From: Pohlia nutans
Lineage: Eukaryota; Streptophyta; Bryopsida; Bryales; Mniaceae
Direction of reading: 5' to 3'
Assembly (NCBI GenBank): GCA_022496805.1
Contig: CM040085.1
Coordinates: forward strand, 33,013,811 to 33,077,810
DNA length: 64,000 nucleotides
Positions 21,956 to 32,700 of this stretch are shown here, piece after piece (position 1 is the stretch's first letter; each line of letters opens with the position of its first letter). The notes under the pieces were generated by a model that did no database searches, had not been told where the DNA came from, and worked only from the letters and a program-made list of their open reading frames with translations. A program made the position numbers and the translations under genes.

Positions 21956-22571
21956 TGTACAGTCGGGTACAACATGCTTACAAATTTTTCAATCACTTTT
22001 CACTAGAAAGTTCAACAATTTTTAGGAAGCTCTAGCATGCTCAAAAATGAACCGATTTTGAAACCACAAATTGCATTGGAATTGCAATGAAGTGTGCTTC
22101 AACTTCATAATAAGTGAAAAAAGAATAATTTAAAATCATACAACAATTTAGATTTCTTTTAAACACTATCTATCATTTCATAGTGAACCTTTGGAAGATA
22201 GTCAAAGATTTTTTGCATTTAATTACAAAATAAGTAAGAAATCATACAAGGAGTTCAAGTGGTGTGGGATCAAGTATCTCTAAAGCAATTGTGAAGGTTC
22301 ATTTCTAATATGTACCATTAAATACAAGTTGTAATTTTCACAAATGGTAGCAGCACTAAATGGTAGATAGCATATAGAAAACATCAAAAAACTTGTATGA
22401 TTTTCAATTACATATGTGTATATGTAATGATGATAAAGTAGACTTTAGTGTGATTCCAATGCAATTTACAATTTGAAATTCCGTTCATTTTTGAGCATAC
22501 ATGAACCTTCCAAAGTTCCCACAAATCTCTACTGGATCCAGAATTCGTAACCATCTTGTACCCGACTGTAT
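21956..22571. mobile_element. Long foldback element, arms about 200 bp
   Basis: GTACAGTCGGGTACAA at 21956 pairs with TTGTACCCGACTGTAT ending at 22571. Inside, GCTCAAAAATGAAC, AAATTGCATTGGAAT and AATCATACAA each recur inverted in the same nested order. The imperfect arms cover much of the 616 bp. The size and structure fit a MITE or foldback transposon. No transposase is present. Confidence 0.75.
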
Positions 22572-23580
22572 ATGTCTTCAAAAGGCACACAAGATTCTAT
22601 GGAACCCTTATGCAACACCCTTGTCCAACTCAAAAACCCGTTGCAAAAGCACACAAAAAAGCTGGAGCACCCCCATTCATCCCAGAGGCAGTATATCATT
22701 CATCCAAGTGCAAGGCTTCTTCAAACAGGTCCTGAGATACAAGACCAAAGATTCTCTCATTTTTTTTTATCTTTGGGGTACACAACATTGGAATGTGATT
22801 GGCTCTGCCAGGTTTCGTTTGACCAGTTACACGAAGAGTTGCTCAAAATTCTTTTACACTTTGAACTTGCTATTATCACACTCTCCAATATCACATTCCA
22901 CAATCTGTCGAGAATATTTCCTTTTGTCAGCAAGTTACATATATATACCTGTAATTGGATATTTTCCACATGCCACATTACATTCTATAACGATAGGGTT
23001 CTGCACCCCCTAGTGCTTGGTTTAAATTTTAACTTTCCTTGGAACTAGAGTGAAAGATGAGACTTGCCATTCTACGAGGAAATTTAATAGGAGTCGAGCA
23101 AGTAAGATAAACTTAAGATGTGAAAACAAAGAGCATCCAAAAGCATCGAAAAGAATCTTGGAAACTTTAGTAGAGGTACAAAGTCTAAGGCTTATCAATG
23201 TCATGAAGTTTTGAACTTTGTGTACGTTCATTATCAGAAGCGTGGTATAAAAGAGTTGTAAGTGTATACATCCAGACCTCTATAATGTTACAGTCCACTT
23301 GCTCAAAGTGCACACGATTTAATGTATTGTAATTCTGTAGCATCGCGAGAAAGAGGTAATCAACTCTATTTCTTTTTAATAATGAAGTTGCCGTACATCA
23401 AAAATTATTCAAGGTTCCATGACGTTCCATGACGATGATAATTACATAATAACTACATATCTCTTTTGAGGGATAAAGGTGGAATTGGGTGTGTTTAGGT
23501 TTGGGCAAGAATGTTATGAATGGCTCGTTGACATAACATTCACAAGAAAAGAATATACTACGTCAATCCGAATATTTCTC

Positions 23581-24809
23581 TTGCATGCCACGTCATTACG
23601 GGCCTAGGGAAAAGGTGACCGGGAGACCCGGTCGGCCGGTAACCGAGATCTGGGCCAAGGCTTTTGGCACGACCACCACCTCCACTTGGTCTGTCTCGCA
23701 CTTCTCGCAGCATCATCGATCATCAACAATCAATCTCCTCTCCACCCACTCCGAGTTACCCGCATCATTGCTTGCTCCCCACATTGTTAATCAGGTCTGA
23801 TATTGCGAGCTCACCTCAAAATTCCCTTCATTTCCATGTCTGCAATTGAAATGAGTGTTTCTTTCTTTCTTTCGGGCAATCGATGAAGGGTTTCGTGCTT
23901 TCGCTTTCTCTAACTTCTATCGTTTTTGATCGGGATTCGATCGGACAAACTTAGTTTCCGCTCATTGTGGTAGGAGAGTCTTTGCGACGTATCTTGCTGC
24001 AAAATAAGAGGATGATCTTAGGCCATTGAACAATGTTACGATTGCTCAATTGTTGTTGAACCTTTTTGAATTTGTGTATGGTGGTTTGAGGCTTAAACCG
24101 TACACCATTCTTGGTCTAGTTGGAGGACCGGTGAATGATGGCAATAATAGTGGAGAGGGCGGTGAATGGAGGAGAGTTTCAAGGAGCGTGAATAATATCT
24201 TTATTCAGGAAATAAGTATAAAAAAGATTACTCTAGAGGATAGTTTATATGGTCTACAGGATGATCTGACTGCTCAATTGTTGTTGAGCTCTTTCATTTC
24301 GCAATACCTTGTAACAATGATTTTTTCTTGTCAGGAGACACTTTGGCATTTTTGCTACTTTTCCATTGCTTGAAGAGCAATCCAGGCTCCTTGGATGCTC
24401 TTTTCATATTAGTATATAAGTAATATCAGGGTGCTACCTAGGTGCTATACCTAGTTGATACCTAGGTTTAAAGAGGCTACACATCTCGACTCCATGTAGG
24501 AAATCTGGCTATTATTCCTTTTCTTTTTTGAAAAATTCTTTGTATCAATTAACCCGCCCAAATTTTATGTAGCAATTTGGCTAAAATTAACAACAAAACA
24601 AACCACTGGTCTACAGGATGATCTGACTGCTCAATTGTTGTTGAGCTCTTTCATTTCTCAATACCTTGTAATGTTCAAACCATAATGTTCTTGGGCTATT
24701 TGGAAGACCATCATGTGTAAGCTGATGAGGGCTTTGTTCTGAGCTTCATTTTTGTGTGCGCGGTTTAGGGCTTCAAGGATTGCAAAGCCCTGGAAATCAA
24801 TAGGAAGCC
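23581..24809. other. Upstream region of the HNH gene, with a direct repeat
   Basis: It begins with a CACGTCA-containing GC-rich stretch (23590-23650) and a pyrimidine-rich stretch to about 23830, plausible as promoter and leader. A 64-bp sequence at 24251-24314 (starting GGTCTACAGGATGATCTGAC) is repeated almost exactly at 24608-24671, and a weaker TGCTCAATTGTTGTTGA copy lies near 24041. The 115-aa open frame at 24026 overlaps these repeats and is not convincing as a gene. Confidence 0.5.
24251..24671. repeat. 64-bp direct repeat, 357 bp apart
   Basis: 24251-24314 and 24608-24671 match at nearly every position. Downstream of the second copy, CCATAATGTTCTTGGGCTATTTGGA resembles the stretch after the weaker copy near 24105 (CCATTCTTGGTCTAGTTGGA). 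This suggests repeated local duplication of an HNH-gene leader segment. Confidence 0.8.
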
Positions 24810-27762
24810 ATGAATCTCGTAAAGACCCAAACGTTACACATCCACAGCAGCAGCAGAAGGGAATTCTATCAAGGGCACCACCGGAGTTTCGTGCTGTCGT
24901 CCTTGCAGGTGGGCAATCTGAATGAGGTGCTGCGAAGACGACGCATTGTCACTCGCTCGGTTATGGAGGGCCGTGAAACAAGGGCCAAGAAACCTGCGCA
25001 TCATGGAAAAGGAATGAAGAAAAAGAGTTCTACAGAGCAGCAGAGCTTGAAGGAGAAGAAATCATGTGATGACAAGCCGAATGGTATGTTGACAAGCTCC
25101 TCCTTAGCCCCAGCTGACTTTTGCAATGTGGACGAGGCGCTGGATGAGCTTGATGATGACGACGAGCTTCACATCTTCCGAGCTCTTGTGCTTGATCTTT
25201 CATACAGGTGCACAAGTTCTCTTTTCTCTTACTCATGGGCTAGAGTGTGATGCGTGATGCATTAATTAATTAATGTTGTACCCGGTCCACTTTATCATAA
25301 AACAAAAAATTCAGGTCAGCATGGTCAACATGCATCCCTTCTATCTACCACCTTGACTTGAAGCCTCAAACAAGTGAAATAAAGAAATTAACTTCTTATA
25401 CCCTCTAGGTGGGAGGAAATTCTGATGCTTCAAAGGTGTAGATAGGAAAAAGTCTACAAGTTAATTCCACTGCACTTCAGTTTAAAGATAATGTATGCAC
25501 CACAGACTAATAAGAGGCAGTTAGAGCCAATCCCATTTAATTTGATTTTTTGTAGGCTCTTGTTCCTTCCAATGGGAAAATGAAGTTGGGGGAGAGTGTG
25601 ACTCTTTTCTTTCGGTTTCTTTTTGAACTCAGAAAATGGTTGTAGTGTAATGCATACTTGTAGTTTTTCCTAGAAATATCATAGCCATTCTATAAGGAAG
25701 TAAACATTTTGCTTGTTATATGGCTAGCATGGTAGATCTTGTCACTGGTAGCTCTATGGGTGAGATGACAACAGAATCTTGTAATGGCTGGTGGGACAGA
25801 CCAATTAATGTGGTAAACTGGAAGCGAGCACTATGTCTAGAGGTTATGGAGAAGGTATGACATTGGTGCTACCACTTTCTTAGTCTTTTTCTGTCTGGAG
25901 CTTGGGAGTAATTGTGCATTCACGTTTGTCACTGTCTTTGTTTTTCATTAGCTGGATTTTCATCGTTTATACTTTTAATCACCAACTTACTGCGAGATGA
26001 GGGATGGTTTTTAGTGTAATGTTTCAGTTGGATTGATTATTTTCTGGTTGCAGGCAGATGTTTTAACATATTATGATCAGACTATTCTAGCAACCACCAG
26101 AACCTATTATCTTCCGGCAGTGCTTAGGGTACGCCTCTGATGTCATTCTTCCCTAAGTTGTGCATTTTTAATGAAATGCTTAACATCAAATACAACACTG
26201 CAGTCCATAGTCAGGAGGTGCATGTTCTGATGTTTGCAGGTTAGCGGTTTTGTTCATTCGCCAAAAAGCAAGAAGATTAGGCTCACTCTTAATCGTAACA
26301 ACATCTTCTTGAGAGACAAGTTTAGATGCCAGTAAGTACTTCCCAACCCTTTTTGGGATTCTTGCGTTTCATTTAATGCCTGGCAGTTTTGGTGTGCACT
26401 AGCAACATATAGAGACTGAGAATTTTGGTGTTTGTTTGCAGGTATTGCAATAAGAGAGAAGACTTGACTATTGATCACGTGCTGGCAGCCTCTCGTGGAG
26501 GTGGTTGGGAATGGGAAAATCTGGTAAAATCCTTGGAATGCATTATGTTGTATGACATATAATTCAGCAATCTTCTGTCAGAGTTATACGTTTGACCCTT
26601 GGCATTAGAAGAAAATTTGCAGATTTAACCCCTGAAGGACAAAGGATTCATTGTTTTAAAATGACAAATTGAATTGATCATATTGCAAAACATATAATTC
26701 AGATGAGACCAAATTTTATATCACTGGAATCAGTGCAGAACATTGCCGGTGTTGGTCGAACAAATAAATTCGAACAAAAAGTAGTCCGCATAGGACCTAC
26801 TCAAAACTGCAAAAAGAAACACGAGGCCCAATTTGGGCTTCTTGGTCCTTTTGGGGTTAATCCCTGAGTTTCATCCAGTTCCCGAGTAGTTAACCTTATG
26901 TGTGTCAAAAGTCGTACACTTATCAAGTGTTTATTTTTTGTCATATAATACATATATCATCATGCAAAACTTTGACTAATGACTAAGAGTCTTGGGGGTC
27001 AAATGAGTATGGAACCTTGCCTTTAGTGACCACTCGTGCAGGTTTTTCATAATTATTCCACATTACTTCTTGGAGCTTTTTTTAGCAGTTTTGACTACGG
27101 TAGTGTGTCATCTGACTCATATCTTTGAGTATGTATCTTCTCAGGTCACAGCTTGCGCAACCTGTAACGTGAAAAAAGGAGACAAGACTTTGGAGGAATG
27201 TCGAATGAAGCTATTGAAATCACCTCGGGTGAGTGTTAGTTTAGCCCCTGAAGATCTTTTGTGCATATGCATATAGTGGATGCTTGCTAGTCAAACCCTA
27301 TTTTGACCTTGAAGACGAGTTTTTTTTTGCCTTAAATAACTCCAACTAAGAAAACGAAGTCTAGATTCTACTCCATGTTCTGAATCTGAATATTCCAAAT
27401 ATTGAGTATTTTATTACATTTGCAAGCTCAATGGGTTAAAGCGCAAACCATGTTCATCCATTAAATTTTCAAATTCAGATCTAAATTTCGTATGAAAAAC
27501 ATAAAATATAATTTCTCTATGAACCTTCAATCTTTCCGCAGGCATGCGTTTGATGTCGTCATGTTATGTTATGATATGTTTTCTTCTATTTTCTTTTCCA
27601 TTGCTAATAGGACAAGGTCTTTTTATTTGTGATCAGGAGCCCAAGGAGCTGGACAGTATGGACCTGCCACCGAACTACAGGACATTTAGGATTCTCCATC
27701 GTAACAACTCAACACCTGCCGAATGGCTGGATTATTTACCAAATCGACCATTTCACCTTTGA
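24810..27762 (+). CDS. HNH endonuclease family protein, probably organelle-targeted
   Basis: Plant HNH proteins of this type resemble bacterial McrA-like HNH nucleases; the substrate is not established. Seven exons: 24810-25207, 25800-25854, 26054-26128, 26240-26331, 26442-26523, 27145-27228, 27637-27762 (912 nt, 303 aa). The first 60 residues are basic and Ser-rich, resembling a transit peptide. A Lys-rich linker and the acidic DELDDDDELHIF precede RALVLDLSYRPINVVNWKRA. The zinc-binding HNH core follows: C206-x2-C209, then D218-H219, ASRGG, W-E-W-E-N-L, then C238-x2-C241 and N242. The essential residues all appear present. Exon 2 could instead start at 25728, adding 24 in-frame residues behind a better pyrimidine tract; the shorter form matches homologues better. 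The true start could also be the downstream ATG at 24963. Intron 5 carries a TTAA-ended MITE. Confidence 0.85.
26625..26860. mobile_element. TTAA-ended MITE, 0.24-kb family, in HNH intron 5
   Basis: It runs from TTAACCCCTGAAGGACAAAG to CTTGGTCCTTTTGGGGTTAA, with terminal inverted repeats of about 20 bp with few mismatches. The interior is shared with 59336-59572 in reverse orientation: TTTTAAAATGACAAATT, TTTTATATCACTGGAATC, AACATTGC, GTTGGTC, AAACAAATAAATT, AGGACCTACTCAAAACT. It is a near full-length copy (236 bp). Confidence 0.88.
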
Positions 27763-28340
27763 CTGACAGGTTTGGTTGATAGTATTGATGGTTATGTCCG
27801 TTTGAAGTGTACAACATTTGTATCAAGTGTTCAAATTGGTAACTTGTGAATAGTTTTAAATTAGGGCGTAGCACAAGCTGACTGTTGTTAGATGAAGGAT
27901 CCTTTGGTTGCTCAGCTTTGTGGCTTAATTGGAACAGCTATGTACAGTACAGTATATAAAGTCTAACGTGCCAACCAGAATTCTGTTGGAACTCTACTGC
28001 ATTTGGTGGTGTGTATGAAGCTTGTCTTCATATCATGGATGAGATAATGACTTCCAATGGTGATAAAAGGAAGGTAAAAGCCTTACCCAATACCATCCAT
28101 TTACCCAATTCTACTCAAATGTAGAGCACTCATTGATTCTAGAATGAGAATGTAAGGGAGGCAGCAGTATATGCCTTAACTCTTAAAGGTCTAGAGAGCC
28201 CTTTCCGACCAGTATTATATAGCAATATTCCATTGTATTTGACATGGGTTTAAGATCAAAAGCGAAGTTAAAATTCACATTGACATGATTTTAATGAGCT
28301 ATTAGGTTTCAGTTTGGAACTTTCTATTTACAACAAGTGG

Positions 28341-28467
28341 CTAGTCGCGTAGTCTCTGCCTTAGTATTTACCCTACATTTACTTTTACAACTTGTTTATA
28401 CTGTTCAACCATGTAACTCCTTGAAAACTAAGCGTTTTCGTAGTCTCTCCCCTGTGGGGGCAGAGAC
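28341..28467. mobile_element. GTCTCTGCC-ended small element, copy 2
   Basis: CTAGTCGCGTAGTCTCTGCC through GGGGGCAGAGAC is the inverse-complement match of 15758-15892. Both copies keep the two GTCTCTGCC termini and the nested GTAGTCTCTCCCC motif. Confidence 0.75.
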
Positions 28468-28659
28468 AACAAATGTCAAATATACGCCAACGTATCTACT
28501 ATCCCCATTAGCCCTTTAAGAATTAACTTCCAAGTGGCCAAACATGTAAAGCTTTACATGTACTGTAACTTTACATTTTGACTCCTGTGTTCGGGAAGAA
28601 CATGCAGTTGGTTCATTGTGAACCGGTCCAACCATCCAATCATCCTATTTTTGCCACTA

Positions 28660-29012
28660 CTCCCTCCGTCCCACAAAAGACCTTGATATCACTGAAATTC
28701 ATGGATTAAGCTTAATCCCATGATTACAAAGGGAGTATGTTGATTGTGATGCAAGTCCATGGATTGAGTATAGAGGGAATATTTTGACTGCCAGAAAGTG
28801 TATACATGACCAAAATCCATGATAATAATCCATGATCAACATCATCAAAATCCACAAATTAAAGTGCCAGATTGTTTGCAATGCCGTGAAGCAATTGTCA
28901 AGCACACGCGAAACTTAATTGTTGGCGGTGAATGAGTACAATTGGTAATCATGGCTTTATTTTGGGACAAAATTTAAGTTGATATCATGATCTTTTTGCG
29001 GGACGGAGGGAG
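28660..29012. mobile_element. Stowaway-type MITE (Tc1/mariner), intact
   Basis: Termini CTCCCTCCGTCCC and GGGACGGAGGGAG are exact inverse complements, flanked by TA on both sides (28658-28659, 29013-29014). TA target duplication and CTCCCTCCGT ends define Stowaway elements. The complementarity extends inward through CAAAAGACCTTGATATC and GATATCATGATCTTTTTG. The length is 353 bp, with no coding capacity. Confidence 0.93.
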
Positions 29013-29702
29013 TAGTGACTTCTAAGTAACACAATAGGTGCTTTACTTTACTTTGTGGTTGCTATGGCAAATTCTACATCTCACATCTAGTAGATCCTAA
29101 ACTCCTAATCTTGCAAGGTGCACACCCCTTCACAAAGGACTTCAAGAACACAACCATCCACCCCACCAAAAAAACACAACACACAAAAAGTGGATCTTGA
29201 CACTACTTCCATCGGATTGTGAGACAATATACTATGATGGAGGGGACATGGAACACATACAATTATGAAAGCCAGGGTAGCATGGTCATAACATGGAGTA
29301 TGCTCAATGCAATGGCAGAGACAAGCAAAAATATCCACATTATAACGTACTAGCAGTACAATTGAATCAAGAAGTTCAAGGATTGTATTTCAATACGCTT
29401 TTACAAATCTGGTTGCTTGCGATCTCTTACTTGGTTTGTGTCACTCCTCTGCTATTCGTCTTTTTCACTCCCACGACTTGCACGATAGTGCGTCTGAATT
29501 GCTTCAACAAGAACTAGACTCTATGGAAAAAAGAGAGCCAAGATTCTCGACCTGAAGCACTATCTTCAAGGAATTCCTCGGGTGGACACTGAATACAGTA
29601 GAATAATCGCCCTAGTGCATAAAAGAATCTTGATATCTTCTTTCAAAAACAAACCCCATTAAAAAGGATCCGATCTCAAAAAGTAACTTCCCATTGCTGA
29701 TA

Positions 29703-32700
29703 TCAGATCCCATCCTCTTCAGCCAAGGCAACTTCTTCATCAGCAGTAGTTTCATCTGTATCAGGCTCCTCCTCTTGAGGTTCTTCATCCTCTTCTTCAT
29801 CCTCTTCATCATCTTCTGGGTACATCTGAGAAGCAACTTCACGTCCTTGCAAGTCCTTATGTTTAAGGTTTCCTGAAAATGGAGGCACACAGAGTATGTG
29901 AACGGAATATTGTGAAATGGGATAGACGCAAGCAAGGAACATCTTCTAAATAAAGCACATGGCCACTGTCGAAAACGGTTGGGCATGCAGTTGAAACGTA
30001 TTCTAGTGCAGAAATTAGAAGGAAAAACACAAGGACCGTTACCCATCCAAAACGCGTTGCCATTGGATGCACCGTGCAGAAGAGCCTTTACACAGAATAT
30101 AAATTTCTCCATGGATCGTTTGACAGCAGGCACTTTTGTCGCCACAGGCATCCTTTTTTGGCCCTGACAGCAAGAAACAAGTTGCATCAGAATTGAACTA
30201 CAAGGTGGCCACAAATCAAGAAAGCATCATCTAACGCTATCAGACGACGAAGCTGGCAGAATACACTCACCTTAGCATCAGCACAGATGGTTTGAACTAT
30301 CCGAGTAGCTTTTTGAAGTTCTTTGACCTGAAAACGTATCCAATGTAAGCTTCATTAGTAGCACGTCTTGTGAACCCGAGGAGGCACACTGTGAATATGT
30401 AGGAAAATTGACAATTAGACACACTGAGATTCAGGAAAGATTCAGGAAAGATTCAGCAAAGATTCAGGAACAGTACGTTCATATGAACAAGAAGCATGTT
30501 AATTGAACCAGAAGCATCTGTACTTCATATAAGAGATTCTAAAACTGAAAAAGAAGAGAGAGCAAGACATTAAGAATGAAAGTAGACATGGCAACTTACC
30601 AAAGTAATGATGATATCCTTATGAGCTTCAAATTTTGCCTGGAAAAAATCCATGCCTGCAATCGATACAAGCCAGTTGTGTTAAGGTTATAATCGCAGAG
30701 GAGCAAGTTACTCTGAGCACCGCTTTATACTAATTACGTCGAGATACATTACCTTTCAAAAATGCGTCTACAAATTTTCCACCGCTCTTTACAGCAGCTG
30801 CATGTACGGCACTCTGAGACAACACCATGAAATGATAACCATTCAGTAGATTGTTAATCATATCAACGCAAAATTATGCCCAGGACATTCGAATAAATAG
30901 TACCGGTACTAAGGATGAATCGGACTACCTTCTCGTGAGTCTTTGTTAAGTGCACTAGTGCCACATGGACTTTAACACAGAGGTGAGCATTACTGAGCAT
31001 AGTAACCACGGCATCTTTAGAAAGGGGAGTTTTCGACTTCATTTGTGACAAAACCTCTCGCATCTGCACCCAAGATTGCATAGTCAGAACAGCAGATCAA
31101 TACTTTAATGAGAATAAAACTCAAGTCCAGTAATATTCCATAATGAATAGGGAAATCAGATCAGCACCGGATTAAATATTCAACTTTCGACACTCTCCTG
31201 GATAAGTGACATTGCATCCAGATAATCATGATAAAATTCCGCATGAACAAAGCAACTAAATCATGGCAAGTCAGGGTAAAATCGATCTAGTTTCTCTATT
31301 TGATACACCATTCAAAATTCTTGAGGTATTCCATGTTCATTCGTGTATATATATAATATGCAAGAATAAAATATTAGGCTGGGCAAGGTCGTTACCACTT
31401 CTTCAAATAGACTGAGAACCTCCTCGTGCTGATTACACACCATCAACCCACCAGGAACAAGTATCAGAAAATGGGTTAATAAGACACTTCAAACACTTTC
31501 GTATACAATAAAAGAGCAAGATGAGGATGGATGCGCTGCTAACAGCAATATGCCTCTCCTCAACAAATCAAGTTGCATACCAAACTATGACGATACATAC
31601 ACTTCAAAATACTCTAATCAACTCACCAGCACACGGTACCATATCAAAAATGTACTGTGGGACAGAGAAGGATAGCCCTCAACTCCCGGGTTTATTTTGC
31701 CTCCTTTAGTAGGCACCTGACACAACAGCAGTCCTAAATACCTCAGAATTGTTAACCAATCCATTTTATAAATGTGACTTTGAATGGAAGGCTTTTTATG
31801 AACGTGAAGTGAGATGCATACATTCAAGAATTGGCAACAGAGAATGAAACTGATACACAAGTACGAGAAAAATAATTGATACTAATGCTTACTAAAGACC
31901 CAGCATCTGTTACCTGTGGTAAGCTGTTGCAAGCCATATCCTCCAACAGATCGAGAGGCGATGAATTGCACCTGATGTGCATTCGGAGTAATTGCTGTAA
32001 CATATCCCCCTGCCAGCCAGCAACCTCTGTCAATATCTGTCTCTTAATTGTGAAGGTGGTGTACATTAAAAAGACAAACAAACTTGTCAGTGAAAATGCA
32101 ACTGCAGGTGTATAGTATTGAATTACCAAAAGACAGAACAGACAACTCTGGTACCTGCATGAAAAGCTAAACAATGAACTGGAAATTACTACCATACCAA
32201 AGCAATAACAATCATTTGATCATCATATCAGCATCCTGATAACAATTTTGAAGGGGCATTCAATTCACAAGTACGTACTTTGCTTTTCCAAGGTTCGAAT
32301 ACATCCCAATCATGTGTCAACACCCGGCCTGCTGAGACACTCAAACGCGCTCGCATGAGTGGAAGAAACCCTGCAACCCGAACAAAGCTGGCACGCCTTC
32401 TTCTTTCATCTGCAGGTTGGTTGTCACAAGCCTTGGCACAGTCTACGAGTGATTTCAGAACCATCACCAATTGTGTGGCAACAGGCAGTGATGAAGCAGC
32501 CGCTGAGAAAGGAATGAATTTTGGTGAGAGAAAGGAAACTCAGCTGCAATACGTAATGGAACTAAGGACGAAACAGAATAATGTCGATGCTAACAGCTGA
32601 TGTAAACACTGTTCAAAATGAAGATATAATTCCTATCTGAGAAGCTCTACCATGGTTATCGTTCATAATACGTACTTGAGAGCACAAGAAATATGTAGAA

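Larger units (their letters stand above)
21342..23580. other. Intergenic space, STR9 to HNH gene
   Basis: The probable STR9 3' UTR is followed by short CACATT/TGTTGTAC repeats and a 0.6-kb foldback, both listed. The overlapping open frames at 22501-23048 lack family-like motifs. 23050-23580 shows nothing I can name. Confidence 0.6.
27763..29702. other. Convergent intergenic space, HNH to FANCD2
   Basis: The two genes converge here, so both 3' UTRs fall in this stretch. It holds the second GTCTCTGCC-ended element and an intact Stowaway-type MITE. Apart from these, I see only AT-rich sequence without a supported gene. Confidence 0.6.

Noticed and set aside
22501..23048. Two overlapping frames of 158 and 170 codons
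   Set aside because: Both run over the arm of a foldback element, have no recognisable domain and conflict with each other.
24026..24373. 115-codon frame upstream of the HNH gene
   Set aside because: It spans direct-repeat units also found in non-coding sequence nearby and has no recognisable motif. It may be leader sequence.
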